DNA of 64,000 nucleotides, from positions 34,881 to 98,880 of the forward strand of contig JAQYVY010000005.1 in the NCBI GenBank assembly GCA_030145195.1, given 5' to 3'. The first letter of the stretch is position 1. Each line of letters opens with the position of its first letter. The translations under genes and the position numbers were made by a program. Under the pieces are notes generated by a model. It saw only the letters and a program-made list of their open reading frames with translations, was not told the DNA's origin and searched no databases. Positions 8,375 through 17,972 of the stretch are shown here, piece by piece. The stretch is from Desulfuromonadales bacterium. Lineage in GTDB: Bacteria > Desulfobacterota > Desulfuromonadia > Desulfuromonadales > BM103.

Positions 8375-9343
8375 TCAGGCAGTCAGATCAAGAAGCATGA
8401 CTTCCATGGCCAGTTGACGGTTGACGTTACGATCAAGCTGTCGCTGTGCTGTCATCAAAGCTTCCAGCTTGGTGAGAATTCCAGGGATGCTTTCCTTGCT
8501 TGCAACCCGGAAAATTTTTTCCTTCAGATCGAGGTTGACGAGTTCGTCAGTATCCCGACCGTGCAGGGTGGTCAGAACGTCTCGATAGAAGGCCTGAAAG
8601 ATCTCCAGTATGTCTGGAAGGATGGCTTTATCCGCTGAAATTTGTTCGGCAAATTCCAGCATTTGCAAGATACTTCCTGTGGATAAGCCCGTCAAGGTTT
8701 TTAGCAGAGTTTTCCGCTGCTCCAGGTAGAGTTCTCGGTCTTTGCCAAAGGCTTTCTTGAAACTGCCGTCAGAAAGAGCTGCTAATACGTGTGCTTCGGT
8801 TGGATTGAGCTCTAGCCGTTTTTCCAGCTCAGCTTGAATCCTGCTGTTGGGATGACGCGTGAAAGGTAGTATCTGGCAACGCGAACGGATGGTGTCGAGT
8901 AATCGATTTGGCTGGTCTGTGAGCAAGATCAAAAGCGTGTCGCCACGTGGTTCTTCAAGGGTTTTCAGGAGGGCATTGGACGCCCCTGTGGTCATCATCT
9001 CAGCGTGATCGATCAGACAGATTTTGCGTGGTGCCTCAAGAGGCTTGAGGTTTAGTTCCCGTTGGAAAGCACGCACTTTCTCAATCTTTATGCTGGTGCC
9101 GTCAGGTTCGAGTGTATGCAGGTCCGGGTGGTTTTGGTTGTCAATTTTGCGGCAGGCCGGGCAGTTGCCACAACCGCGCTGCTCGTGACAGACAATCGCG
9201 CGGGCCAGTTCTATGGCCAGCATGCGCTTGCCTATGCCGTCAGGGCCAGCAAACAGGTAGGCGTGGGCCAGGCGGCCGTTGGCGAGAGCCCGGCGTAATA
9301 TGTCTTTTTGTCGGTCATGGCCGAGGATCTTGTCAAAAGTCAT
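8375..9343 (-). CDS. holB: DNA polymerase III subunit delta' (clamp loader)
   Basis: AAA+ clamp-loader subunit of 322 residues. The N-terminus (FDKILGHDRQKDILRRAL) and HAYLFAGPDGIGKR, a modified Walker A, are typical of delta'. The zinc module CGNCPACRKI near residues 58-67 and the sensor region NALLKTLEEPR followed by IRSRCQ are also visible. The atypical Walker A fits delta' being a poor or inactive ATPase in the clamp loader. GGAGA lies just before the ATG. It heads the minus-strand run holB - PSP1 gene - metG. The partner subunit delta (holA) is elsewhere in the window at 30352-31359. Confidence 0.95.
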   Translation of the reverse strand: MTFDKILGHDRQKDILRRALANGRLAHAYLFAGPDGIGKRMLAIELARAIVCHEQRGCGNCPACRKIDNQNHPDLHTLEPDGTSIKIEKVRAFQRELNLKPLEAPRKICLIDHAEMMTTGASNALLKTLEEPRGDTLLILLTDQPNRLLDTIRSRCQILPFTRHPNSRIQAELEKRLELNPTEAHVLAALSDGSFKKAFGKDRELYLEQRKTLLKTLTGLSTGSILQMLEFAEQISADKAILPDILEIFQAFYRDVLTTLHGRDTDELVNLDLKEKIFRVASKESIPGILTKLEALMTAQRQLDRNVNRQLAMEVMLLDLTA

Positions 9344-9496
9344 GATTTTCTCCAGCTTGAAGTCGACTCATTCTGCTGTTTTCTGAAAAATAAGGTGCTT
9401 ATCTCGTAAGCCGTCTGAGTTATAATGCGTAAATTGCTGCCTCGATAAACGTTAAAATGCGCATGTTATCGGCATTTTAGCCTTTGCCCTTGTAGT

Positions 9497-9525
9497 TTGA
9501 CCGTGGGCGTTCCTGAAGCTATCAC
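9497..9525 (+). promoter_or_regulatory. Putative promoter for the rnc-era-der run
   Basis: TTGACC (9497-9502), 17-base spacer, TATCAC (9520-9525), in the 340-base gap between the divergent holB and rnc genes. Good -35, weak -10. A separate TATAAT at 9421 lacks a convincing -35. No other feature is evident in the rest of this gap apart from the small frame at 9592. Confidence 0.35.
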
Positions 9526-9591
9526 TAAACAATGATGATATAATGACTTAATCCATCGGTGCAATTGATATATGGAGGAAGGTGGTGTAGG

Positions 9592-9699
9592 ATGTCCGAC
9601 TATTTGATTTCTGAAGGTATTCGGGTGCTCTCTGCTTGCGGAGGGCCGGTGGATATAATATTGGGTAGAGAATGTGGAGAGTATGACTTCAGCAATTGA
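9592..9699 (+). CDS. Possible 35-aa leader peptide overlapping the start of rnc
   Basis: ATG-started frame with a strong GGAGGAAGG site about 9 bases upstream, encoding a 35-residue peptide (begins MSDYLISEGIRVLSA) whose stop lies 14 bases inside rnc. The rnc start itself has a badly spaced ribosome-binding site, so the upstream frame may deliver ribosomes to it. Not recognised as a family; it could also be chance. Confidence 0.3.
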   Translation: MSDYLISEGIRVLSACGGPVDIILGRECGEYDFSN

Positions 9700-10408
9700 T
9701 GACAGAATGAGTGAATGGACTTTGCTTGAAGAGAACTTGAATTATCGGTTCCAAGATCGTCACCTGCTGTGCGAGGCTTTGACGCATCGTTCGTTTGCCA
9801 ACGAGCAATCTTCTGACAGCTTGCTGCCTGATAACGAGCGTCTGGAGTTTCTTGGTGACGCCGTGCTTGATCTGGTGGTCGGTAATATTTTGCATGAAGA
9901 TTTTCCCTCCTGTGATGAGGGCGAAATGACTCGAATTCGTTCAGAAGTGGTTGCGGAACCATGTCTGGCGACTCTTGCCCGTGACCTCGATATCGGCAAC
10001 GCTTTGTTGCTTGGTCGTGGTGAGGAACTCAGCGGCGGTCGGAGCAAGTCGAGTTTGCTTGCAGACGCTTTTGAGGCCTTGTTGGGCGCTGTCTTTAAGG
10101 ATGGTGGCTTAGATGCTGCAATCACTGTAATCCAACCCCTTTTTATCCCATTATTACGTCAGGCAGAGAAACAGTCCGGTCTCGATTACAAAAGTCGACT
10201 GCAGGAGTTGGTGCAGGGTCGATACCGGATCTTGCCGAGGTATCAACTGGTTGCTGCGAGTGGTCCTGATCATGAGAAAGTTTATCTGGTTGACGTTTAT
10301 GTTGATGCTCAAGCGTGCGGCCGTGGTGAGGGTCGGACCAAGAAAAGTGCCGAACAGTCGGCAGCTTTGGCGGCGTTGATGGAGTTAGATCCGGAGTTGT
10401 CCTCATGA
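9683..10408 (+). CDS. rnc: Ribonuclease III
   Basis: Double-stranded-RNA endonuclease for rRNA and mRNA processing. The catalytic signature NERLEFLGDAVLDLVV and downstream SLLADAFEALLGAVF are intact, including the acidic metal ligands. Residues about 160-240 form the C-terminal dsRNA-binding domain (SRLQELVQGR, then TKKSAEQSAALAALMEL). The ATG at 9683 is chosen; GTG 9674 in the same frame is an alternative, and neither has an ideal ribosome-binding site. The stop codon overlaps the next gene (ATGA), and era follows closely, a frequent rnc-era arrangement. Confidence 0.97.
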   Translation: MTSAIDDRMSEWTLLEENLNYRFQDRHLLCEALTHRSFANEQSSDSLLPDNERLEFLGDAVLDLVVGNILHEDFPSCDEGEMTRIRSEVVAEPCLATLARDLDIGNALLLGRGEELSGGRSKSSLLADAFEALLGAVFKDGGLDAAITVIQPLFIPLLRQAEKQSGLDYKSRLQELVQGRYRILPRYQLVAASGPDHEKVYLVDVYVDAQACGRGEGRTKKSAEQSAALAALMELDPELSS

Positions 10409-11412
10409 GAATATACCCGGTCTTTATTCCTCATTCTGGATGCCCGCATCGTTGTCTGTTCTGTTCTCAAGACCGAACCACGGGACAATCGGCCGCACCC
10501 CAACCTGAAGATGTGGCCCTCTGGTTAAACGAGGTTTTGCCAGCGGCTGGTGACGGCGAGGTCGCTTTTTACGGCGGGACTTTTACTCTTTTGCCGAACC
10601 CTTTGCAAGAGCGTTATCTGTCGATCGCGCAAAGCTATGTTGCCGCCGGGCGCATAGCTGGTATTCGTATTTCGACCCGGCCGGACGCTCTTGATAACAC
10701 TTGCACAAGCAGGTTGCGTCAGTTTGGGGTGACCACAGTTGAGATCGGTGCTCAGAGTTTCGATGATCAAGTCCTGTCGGCCTCTAATCGTGGTCATTCG
10801 GCTGCTGATATTGTCCAGGCTCTACACTGTTGTCGGTCTGCCAAACTGGATGTCGGATTACAATTGTTGCCCGGTTTGCCGGAGGCTGGCGCTGGCGAAG
10901 CGTTATTGTCGTTACGTTGTGCTTTAGAACTTGAACCTGACTTTTTACGGATTTATCCGGCGGTGGTCATTGCCGGTACCGGTTTAGCCGAGCTTTGGGC
11001 GTCGGGTCGATACTTGCCCTGGAGCCTTGATGAAGCCGTGAATATCTGTGCCGATATGCTGCAGTTGTGCCGAGCTTCCAATGTTCCGGTGATTCGTCTT
11101 GGCTTGCAGCAGGAACCGGAGTTGGAGCGGCATCTCCTGGCTGGACCTTATCATGCAGCCTTTGGCCAATTGGTGCGTTCCCGTTTGTGGCGTCGTGCCC
11201 TTTCCCGTGTTTCTGTGGGTGGAGAAATGTCTGTCAATCCGAATGATTTGAGTGATGCCGTTGGTCATCGCGGCGAAAACCGTCAATGGCTCGTACAGCA
11301 GCAACGACAGCTCTCACTCCGTACTGATACTCAGGTCGCCCGTGGTTGGTTGCGGGTCGCTGATAACTTTGTGCCGTTAGTTGAGGCTTGTGTCCCTGGA
11401 GGACCGTTATGA
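10405..11412 (+). CDS. Elp3-like radical SAM protein
   Basis: 335-residue protein with an N-terminal radical SAM core: the cluster motif CPHRCLFC (CxxxCxxC) near residues 14-21, the SAM-binding region EVAFYGGTFT near residue 52, and GIRISTRPDAL and VEIGAQSFDDQVL, which match the Elp3/MiaB/NifB-like branch. It lacks the acetyltransferase domain of true Elp3. It overlaps rnc by ATGA and era by ATGA, so it is tightly coupled to RNA-metabolism genes, suggesting an RNA or ribosome modification role; this is inference. Confidence 0.85.
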   Translation: MRIYPVFIPHSGCPHRCLFCSQDRTTGQSAAPQPEDVALWLNEVLPAAGDGEVAFYGGTFTLLPNPLQERYLSIAQSYVAAGRIAGIRISTRPDALDNTCTSRLRQFGVTTVEIGAQSFDDQVLSASNRGHSAADIVQALHCCRSAKLDVGLQLLPGLPEAGAGEALLSLRCALELEPDFLRIYPAVVIAGTGLAELWASGRYLPWSLDEAVNICADMLQLCRASNVPVIRLGLQQEPELERHLLAGPYHAAFGQLVRSRLWRRALSRVSVGGEMSVNPNDLSDAVGHRGENRQWLVQQQRQLSLRTDTQVARGWLRVADNFVPLVEACVPGGPL

Positions 11413-12305
11413 ATCAGAAACAGGAATTTCGCTCTGGGTTCGTGGCGATTGTCGGACGGCCGAACGTTGGCAAATCGACTCTGCTGAATCGAATTGTCGG
11501 GCAGAAGATTGCCATCACCTCACCGAAACCGCAGACAACGCGTAATCGTATCCTCGGCATTATTACCACTGATGACACGCAAATGCTTTTTGTCGATACT
11601 CCTGGTATTCATGCGGCCCGGTCGCCTATGAACCGCTATATGGTCGATCAGGCCAGTTCTGCCTGCCTGGATGTTGATGTGGTGCTTTGGCTGGTGGAAG
11701 CTGATCGTTCTGTTGACAAGGATCCGATGATTCCACGCTTGCTGGAGAAGGGCAAGCGACCGGTTATTCTGGTGATCAATAAGATCGACAGGATTCCCCG
11801 GGAACAGTTATTGCCTTTGATTGAAGCTTACGGCAAAATTCGTGAATTCACGTCAGTTGTGCCGATCTCTGCACTGAAAGGGGACGGGGTTGAGCGATTA
11901 GTTAATGAAGTGCCGCAGCTTTTGCCAAAGGGGCCTCGCTATTATCCCGAGGATCAACTGACCGATGTGCCGGAACGTTTTATTGTTGCCGAGATGATTC
12001 GCGAGCAGATTCTCTTGCGAACCAAAGACGAAGTTCCTTATGGCGTTGCCGTTCAGGTTGAGCGCTTTCAGGAAAATACTGTGCGCAATATGATTGGCAT
12101 CGATGCGGTGATTATTGTCGAACGCGATACCCATAAGGGAATTATGCTCGGCAAACGCGGTGTCATGATTCGCCAAATTGGTCAGGCCGCGCGTAAAGAT
12201 ATTGAGCGTATGCTCGGGATCAAGGTGCACCTGGGGCTTTTTGTTAAAGTACAGAAGAATTGGACCGAATCCGGTCGTATGATGAAAGAGTTTGGTTACG
12301 AATAA
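11409..12305 (+). CDS. era: GTPase Era
   Basis: Essential GTPase binding the 16S rRNA 3' end during 30S assembly. G1 is GRPNVGKST, switch I contains KPQTTRNRI, G3 is DTPGIH, G4 is NKID. The C-terminal 100 residues are the KH RNA-binding domain, with ERDTHKGIMLGKRG and GQAARKDIERML. ATG 11409 is preferred over an in-frame TTG at 11388: a GGAGG site sits 6 bases upstream and the ATG overlaps the stop of the preceding gene by four bases. Length (298 residues) is normal. Confidence 0.98.
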   Translation: MNQKQEFRSGFVAIVGRPNVGKSTLLNRIVGQKIAITSPKPQTTRNRILGIITTDDTQMLFVDTPGIHAARSPMNRYMVDQASSACLDVDVVLWLVEADRSVDKDPMIPRLLEKGKRPVILVINKIDRIPREQLLPLIEAYGKIREFTSVVPISALKGDGVERLVNEVPQLLPKGPRYYPEDQLTDVPERFIVAEMIREQILLRTKDEVPYGVAVQVERFQENTVRNMIGIDAVIIVERDTHKGIMLGKRGVMIRQIGQAARKDIERMLGIKVHLGLFVKVQKNWTESGRMMKEFGYE

Positions 12306-12353
12306 ACAGATCTTTTGATTTTTAGACAGCAAACATGTTGTCAGGGATAAATA

Positions 12354-13667
12354 ATGGGTAAGGTTGTTGCTATAGTCGGTCGTCCCAATGTCGGAAAGTC
12401 GACCCTGTTTAATCGAATTCTCGGTAGACGCATGGCGATTGTCGAAGATTCTCCCGGGGTGACGCGTGATCGGAATTATGCCGACGTGAGTCGCTTTGAC
12501 AAGCCGTTTACCTTGATCGATACCGGCGGTTTCGAACCAGCCAGTAACGAGAGATTGCTGGCGCAGATGCGCGAACAGTCGCAACTGGCGATTGAGGAAG
12601 CCGATATCATTTTCTTTGTCATGGACGGCCGTGAAGGCCTGAATCCAGCCGATGAGGAAGTAACGCATATGCTGCGCCAGGTTTCTAAACCGGTTTTCTA
12701 TATCGTCAACAAAGTTGATGGTCCTGGTCAGGAAGCCTCTCTCGGTGAGTTTTATGCCTTGGGAATTGATGAGATTTACCCGGTTTCCGCGGAGCATGCT
12801 CTCGGAATTCGCGGTCTAATTGATGAGCTCCAAGACCTTTTGCCTGAACCGGAGGTAATCGATGAGACTCTTCAAGAGACGCGCCTGTCGATCATTGGTC
12901 GACCTAACGTCGGTAAGTCCTCTCTGGTAAACCGTTTGCTTGGTTTCGAGCGAGTGGTGGCTAACCCGACTGCTGGGACCACGCGCGACAGCGTCGACAC
13001 GCCTTTTATGTATAACCAGAAAAAATATGTGTTGATCGATACTGCTGGAATTCGGCGTAAGGGTCGAGTGTCGCAGAAACTCGAAAAGTATTCGATTATT
13101 CAGGCTTTGAAAGCTCTGGATCGAACTCATGTCGCGATGGTGATCATCGACGCGGAAGAGGGGATTACCGATCAGGATTTGACGATTGCCGGTTATGCCC
13201 ATGAACGCGGTCGGGCCGTTATCCTGATTGTTAATAAATGGGATCTGGTAAAGAAGGATAATGCGACCATGGGCGATTATATCAAAGAAGTTCGTGGTTC
13301 CTTCAAGTTTCTACCGGACAGCCCGATTCATTTTGTTTCGGCTCTCACGGGACAACGCATTAGCAAGATCATGGCTGATGTCGAAATGGTTAGTGATGAG
13401 TTTAACAAGAAGGTGACAACCGCTGCTCTTAACAAGGTGTTGAAGGATGCGGAAATTAATCATCCTCCACCGATGTTTCATGGTAAGCGTGTGAAGTTCT
13501 TCTATGCCACACAGACTGCTGTGAGACCGCCGACCTTCTTGATCTTTGCGAATAAATCAGAGGGAATCCATTTTTCCTATCAACGATATCTTACCAATTG
13601 TCTGCGGCAAACTTTCGGGTTTGCTGGTTGTCCGATTCGATTGCGATTTACTGATCGAGAGCATTAG
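12354..13667 (+). CDS. der: Ribosome-assembly GTPase Der (EngA)
   Basis: Double GTPase acting in 50S subunit maturation, 437 residues as expected. Two G domains are visible: first GRPNVGKSTLFNR with DTGG and NKVD, second GRPNVGKSSLVNR with DTAGIRRKG and NKWDL. A KH-like domain follows, ending with FANKSEGIHFSYQRYL. AGGGATAAATA precedes the ATG. It follows era by 48 bases and probably closes the rnc operon. Confidence 0.98.
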   Translation: MGKVVAIVGRPNVGKSTLFNRILGRRMAIVEDSPGVTRDRNYADVSRFDKPFTLIDTGGFEPASNERLLAQMREQSQLAIEEADIIFFVMDGREGLNPADEEVTHMLRQVSKPVFYIVNKVDGPGQEASLGEFYALGIDEIYPVSAEHALGIRGLIDELQDLLPEPEVIDETLQETRLSIIGRPNVGKSSLVNRLLGFERVVANPTAGTTRDSVDTPFMYNQKKYVLIDTAGIRRKGRVSQKLEKYSIIQALKALDRTHVAMVIIDAEEGITDQDLTIAGYAHERGRAVILIVNKWDLVKKDNATMGDYIKEVRGSFKFLPDSPIHFVSALTGQRISKIMADVEMVSDEFNKKVTTAALNKVLKDAEINHPPPMFHGKRVKFFYATQTAVRPPTFLIFANKSEGIHFSYQRYLTNCLRQTFGFAGCPIRLRFTDREH

Positions 13668-13686
13668 CTGATCGGCAAATCATGCT

Positions 13687-13715
13687 TTGACTTGAAGTAC
13701 CTCATGAGATATGTT
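13687..13715 (+). promoter_or_regulatory. Putative promoter for the che cluster
   Basis: TTGACT (13687-13692), 17-base spacer, TATGTT (13710-13715), in the 119-base gap between der and the first signalling gene. Position and spacing suit a housekeeping-sigma promoter. A start about 65 bases before the chosen ATG would result. Confidence 0.45.
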
Positions 13716-13786
13716 TATTCTCGTTTAATCTCGAATTGTTACGCTGTCTTAACTGCTATCATGACCCTAAATATTGTAATTACGCT

Positions 13787-15496
13787 ATGAGCCTAGTTGG
13801 TAATTTAGAAGATCTCGGTCTGGGAGAAATTCTCCAGATAGTTAGCCTGAGCCGTAAATCCGGTGTCCTGCAATTGAGCAGCAGGGACCGAGAGGGTCGT
13901 GTTATTTTCCACGATGGCCAGGTTATCCGTGCGACTTCAACGACTTTCCCGGAAAATATCGGCGATCTTGTTGTGCGCACAGGGTTGGCGGATCTTGAAA
14001 CGTTGAAGAAGGCGCTTGTTTTACAACAGGACGGTTCTGGAGAACGTCGAATCGGAGATGTTCTGGTCAGCGATTTCAAGGTTGACCGCGAGGCCATCGA
14101 AACGACCGTTCGTGAGCAGGTTGAAAAGATTGTTTATAGTTTTTTCAGCTGGGACGAGGGGTCTTTTTCTTTTGAGTTAGGAAATCTCCACGAACTTGCC
14201 GCGACTAACTTCAACCCGCTTCAATTTATGCTGGATCAAGGGCTAAATCCCCAATGGCTAGCAATGGAAGGGAGTCGTCTTCTTGATGAAAAACGTCATC
14301 GCGGCGAGGATGTCGATGAACAGGGTGAGTCTCTGATCGATTTTGATCAGTTGCTGGCCGAAGTGAAGGGCGAAAGCTCCCTCAGCCCTATGCAAAAAAC
14401 CGGGGATGAATCAGTTGATGCTGACTCTCAACGAAAGATTCGGACGGCATCGTCCCGTTTTATTGTCGTTGATGATGACCCGGGTACTGCTGAGCAAATT
14501 GCTGCCTTGTTGCAGGAACGCCAGACTCAGGTTCATGTTTTTACCAATGCTTTATCATTCATGGAAGCAGTACGTGAGGCCGACCCGAAGACTACCACGC
14601 TGGTGATTGACCTGATTATGCCACGCCGGGATGGCAGTGGTGTCCTCGGTGGCCTGGAACTTTTGGAAGATATCCGCAACGACTTCCCTGGTTTTAAGAT
14701 CCTGGTTATGTCTGACCATCCGAACCAGGAAGCGGAACAAAGTGTTCGTGGCTTCGGTGTGTCCATGCTTATTCAGAAGCCGACCAAAACCGATGTTAGA
14801 GAACAGCGCGGTCGTGATAAATTAGTTGCTCTGGCCGATGCTATTCTCTCCCTGGGTCTTGCGACCAGCGAAGAGCCTGTGGCTGAAAGTGGTGGTTATA
14901 ATGTTTGTGCGGAGCTTCTCCGGGAAATGGGTGAGCCGACCACGGGTGTTTCGTTGGATGTGCCACAACAGTCACCTGGCCTGCATCTGTTACGTGGTAT
15001 GCTGCAAGAACTGAACAATCCTTCTCTTGGCGGCGGGATTATTCTGCTGATCCTGCGTTTTGCCAGCGAGTTGATGAATCGGGCAGTTATTCTATTGGTT
15101 AAAGACAAGGAAATCGTTGGGTTGGGCCAGTTCGGCATCGAACTGAAAGGTAAGTCAGCGGATGATAGGGTGCGGAATACGAAACTGCCGATCGGCGAAG
15201 AGAATCTTTTTGCCGAAGCCTTGCAGTCTTTGGCTCCATACAAAAGAAAGCCTAAAACGGGTCCGTGGAATCAATATCTTTTTGAGCAACTCGGCGGCCA
15301 ACGGCCCACAGAAGTTTTTGTCGGTCCACTGATCAGCGAGGGGCGGGTCGTTGCTGTTCTTTACGGTGACAATCTGCCGGACAATAAAGGAATCGGCGAT
15401 ACGGAATCGCTGGAAATATTTCTCTCTCAGGCCGGACTTGCCATGGAAAAGGCACTTCTGGAACGTCGTATGATGGGCAATCAAAGTGCAGTCTAA
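13787..15496 (+). CDS. DUF4388 (PATAN) - receiver - GAF-like response regulator
   Basis: Signalling protein of 569 residues. Residues 1-100 are a DUF4388/PATAN domain with the typical start SLVGNLEDLGLGEILQIVSL and the GVLQLSS...GRVIFHDGQVIRA pattern. Around residues 220-345 is a receiver: acidic VVDDD, phospho-acceptor aspartate in LVIDLIMPRRDG and the lysine in IQKPTK. The last 170 residues look GAF-like (VGPLISEGRVVAVLYGDN). ATG 13787 is chosen over TTG 13736 because it gives the family's N-terminus, although no strong ribosome-binding site is seen. It is the first gene of the che cluster. No output DNA-binding domain is present, so it probably acts by protein contact. Confidence 0.85.
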   Translation: MSLVGNLEDLGLGEILQIVSLSRKSGVLQLSSRDREGRVIFHDGQVIRATSTTFPENIGDLVVRTGLADLETLKKALVLQQDGSGERRIGDVLVSDFKVDREAIETTVREQVEKIVYSFFSWDEGSFSFELGNLHELAATNFNPLQFMLDQGLNPQWLAMEGSRLLDEKRHRGEDVDEQGESLIDFDQLLAEVKGESSLSPMQKTGDESVDADSQRKIRTASSRFIVVDDDPGTAEQIAALLQERQTQVHVFTNALSFMEAVREADPKTTTLVIDLIMPRRDGSGVLGGLELLEDIRNDFPGFKILVMSDHPNQEAEQSVRGFGVSMLIQKPTKTDVREQRGRDKLVALADAILSLGLATSEEPVAESGGYNVCAELLREMGEPTTGVSLDVPQQSPGLHLLRGMLQELNNPSLGGGIILLILRFASELMNRAVILLVKDKEIVGLGQFGIELKGKSADDRVRNTKLPIGEENLFAEALQSLAPYKRKPKTGPWNQYLFEQLGGQRPTEVFVGPLISEGRVVAVLYGDNLPDNKGIGDTESLEIFLSQAGLAMEKALLERRMMGNQSAV

Positions 15497-15523
15497 ACAG
15501 GGTCAGTGCCGAGGGCGGGTGAC

Positions 15524-15892
15524 GTGAGTAAAAAAATCATGATTGCAGAAGATTCTCCGACCATGCGCTCGCTGATCGTTTCAACGATTGCAGCCATGGG
15601 CGGTTATGAAACCGTTGAAGCTGCCAATGGCTTTGAAGCTTTGAGAATTCTGCCGCGTGAGAAGGTCGATCTTATTATCACAGACATTAATATGCCGGAC
15701 ATCAATGGTCTTGAGCTTGTGAGCTTTATCCGTAACAACGAAAATTACAAGACCACGCCTCTCTTCATAATAAGTACCGAGGGAAGCGAGCGTGATCGTG
15801 AAAAAGGCCTGGCCCTTGGTGCCAACGCATATTTGGTCAAACCTTTTGCCCCGGATCAACTACAAGAGTTGATCCGTGAGTACCTTAGCTGA
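15524..15892 (+). CDS. CheY-like single-domain response regulator
   Basis: A 122-residue receiver with no output domain. The acidic pair is IAEDS (residues 7-11), the phospho-acceptor is Asp54 in IITDINMPD, and the conserved Thr/Ser and Lys are ISTEG and LVKPFAP. GTG 15524 is chosen because GAGGGCGGG lies just upstream and it gives the standard CheY N-terminus; a further GTG at 15506 is in frame. Its end overlaps the cheA start by 17 bases, so it is likely translated together with its kinase. Confidence 0.92.
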   Translation: MSKKIMIAEDSPTMRSLIVSTIAAMGGYETVEAANGFEALRILPREKVDLIITDINMPDINGLELVSFIRNNENYKTTPLFIISTEGSERDREKGLALGANAYLVKPFAPDQLQELIREYLS

Positions 15893-17972
15893 CCTGGAGG
15901 CGGATTTGTCCGACAAAGGTTCTTCCCAAGCCCTCAAAGATTTCATCAGTGAAACTGAAGAAATCGTCGGATCTTTGAACCTCGATTTGGTCAAATTGGC
16001 CGATTCGGTTGACAGTGGCGACTGCGATCCTGATGTCCTCAATGGGATCTTTCGCGGAGCCCATTCGATCAAAGGTCTGGCCGGAATGTTTGGCTTTGAA
16101 GACCTCTCTCAGTTGGCTCATTCAATGGAAGGACTTCTTGATGGCCTGCGTCTCGGCAAAGTTGCTTTTACCCAACACTTGATTGACACTCTTTTTGCGT
16201 CTCTGGACATTCTCATCAAGTTGATTGACGGCAAGAGCGCCGATGAAGCTTTTACCCTTGATCTTCAACCGACTCTCCAACAAATAAGCCAGGCCGCTAA
16301 TGGTTCTGCCCAGGTTTTGGATGATCCTTTTGCGGGCCTTGATATTGAAGCCTCTATCCTGAACGTTCTGACTGAGTATGAGGAACATCGCCTGCTGGAA
16401 AATGTCCGTAAAGGGCGTACCATTCAGTTGATCAAGCTGACTTTCGAATTGTCGAGTTTTGATCAGGATCTAGCCGAAATTACGCAGCTATTGAAACTGC
16501 AGGGAGAGGTCATCAGCACCTTGCCCTCGGCGGGAGATATCGGCGAGAGGATTGCTTTTCAGATTCTCTACGGCAGTGAGTTGACCAAGCCCGACATAGA
16601 GAGATTACTTAACCTTGAAAACCTTGATATTCGCACTTGTGGTGAGACTGCGAATGAACCGGAAGACGAGGGCTTTCTCCTTGAAGAACCTGTAGCCGCA
16701 GAACAAGTCCTACCGGCAACGAATCCTCTTGTTTCGCCGGAAGCGGTTGACGGTGCCAGTTCTCTGCGCTCGATCAGTCGCACTGTTAGGGTTGATATCG
16801 ACAAGCTTGACCTGCTGATGAATATCGTTGGCGAACTGGTTCTTTCCAAAAGTGCTATTACGAATCTCAGTGATCGTCTGAAATTGACCAGCGAAAAAGA
16901 ACTGGCGACTGATCTTGGCAAGACGACGCGTATCCTGGAACGCCGTTTGCACGAACTGCAAAAAGGTGTAATGGATGTCAGGATGGTTCCAGTCGGACAA
17001 CTCTTTGAGAAAATGATGCGAATTGTTCGTCGGGTCTCCAATGAACAAGGTAAAAAGGTTTCTCTTGATATTCGTGGAGCAGATACCGAATTGGACAAAT
17101 TGATCATTGAGGATGTCTCAGATCCACTAATGCATATTGTCCGTAACGCGATTGACCACGGTCTTGAGACCCCCCAGGAGCGTCTTGCTGCGGGTAAGCC
17201 GGAGAAGGGCCAGGTTCAACTGTGGGCGTCACAAAAGGGCAATCATGTTGTCATTGAGGTTCATGACGATGGTCGCGGCATTGACTCGGATAAAGTCCGC
17301 AGAAAAGCAGTCCAGAAAGGTCTGGTCAGTGAAAACCATGTGATGACCGACGAAGAGGTTTACGATCTTCTTTTTGAACCGGGCTTCTCGACTCGTGACG
17401 AGGTGAGTGATCTTTCTGGCCGCGGCGTCGGTATGGACGTGGTGAAAAACAACATCTCCGCCTTGTCTGGAATGATTGAGGTGAGAAGCGAATTTGGTCA
17501 GGGTAGCAGCATGATTATCACCTTGCCCATTACTCTAGCGATCATTAAGGCCTTGATTGTTCAGGTCGCTGATAAGACCTATGCTATCCCGATCAATTCG
17601 GTGCTTGAGACTTTAATGGTCGAACGTGATGTGATTCAGACCATCGAACGTCGTGAAGTTATTGAGCTGCGGGAGACAACGGTTCCATTAATGAGACTTG
17701 GCCGGGCTTTTGGTTTCGAAGATAACGACAAAGAGGAAGATCGAAAGTTGTTTGTTGCCATTGTTGGCCTGGCTGAAAAACGAATGGGTTTTATTGTAGA
17801 TGAACTTCTCGGTCAGCAGGATGTGGTCATCAAGTCGCTTGGTAAAGCTCTCGCTTTTGTCAAAGGTATTGCTGGCGCTGCTGAATTGGGGAATCAGAAG
17901 ACGATTCTGGTCCTGGATGTTGCTGGTTTGATGAATGAAACTTTGCGCGGTGATACGGCTCTCAATGTATGA
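15876..17972 (+). CDS. cheA: Chemotaxis histidine kinase CheA
   Basis: Core kinase of the cluster, 698 residues. The P1 phosphotransfer domain has its histidine in GAHSIKG (His63). The P3 dimerisation region starts near VDIDKLDLLMNIVGELV. The P4 ATPase shows the N box (HIVRNAIDHG), G1 (DDGRGID), F box (FEPGFSTRDEVSDLSGRG) and G2 (GRGVGMDVVKNNI). The last 140 residues are the CheW-like P5 domain. GTG start overlaps the upstream cheY; the stop overlaps the next gene. The linker between P1 and P3 is long, and no clear CheY-binding P2 could be identified by eye. Confidence 0.97.
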   Translation: MSTLADLEADLSDKGSSQALKDFISETEEIVGSLNLDLVKLADSVDSGDCDPDVLNGIFRGAHSIKGLAGMFGFEDLSQLAHSMEGLLDGLRLGKVAFTQHLIDTLFASLDILIKLIDGKSADEAFTLDLQPTLQQISQAANGSAQVLDDPFAGLDIEASILNVLTEYEEHRLLENVRKGRTIQLIKLTFELSSFDQDLAEITQLLKLQGEVISTLPSAGDIGERIAFQILYGSELTKPDIERLLNLENLDIRTCGETANEPEDEGFLLEEPVAAEQVLPATNPLVSPEAVDGASSLRSISRTVRVDIDKLDLLMNIVGELVLSKSAITNLSDRLKLTSEKELATDLGKTTRILERRLHELQKGVMDVRMVPVGQLFEKMMRIVRRVSNEQGKKVSLDIRGADTELDKLIIEDVSDPLMHIVRNAIDHGLETPQERLAAGKPEKGQVQLWASQKGNHVVIEVHDDGRGIDSDKVRRKAVQKGLVSENHVMTDEEVYDLLFEPGFSTRDEVSDLSGRGVGMDVVKNNISALSGMIEVRSEFGQGSSMIITLPITLAIIKALIVQVADKTYAIPINSVLETLMVERDVIQTIERREVIELRETTVPLMRLGRAFGFEDNDKEEDRKLFVAIVGLAEKRMGFIVDELLGQQDVVIKSLGKALAFVKGIAGAAELGNQKTILVLDVAGLMNETLRGDTALNV

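Noticed and set aside
11898..12797. A 299-codon minus-strand frame across era and der
   Set aside because: Both strands cannot be coding here; era and der are unmistakable, and the shadow has no family features.
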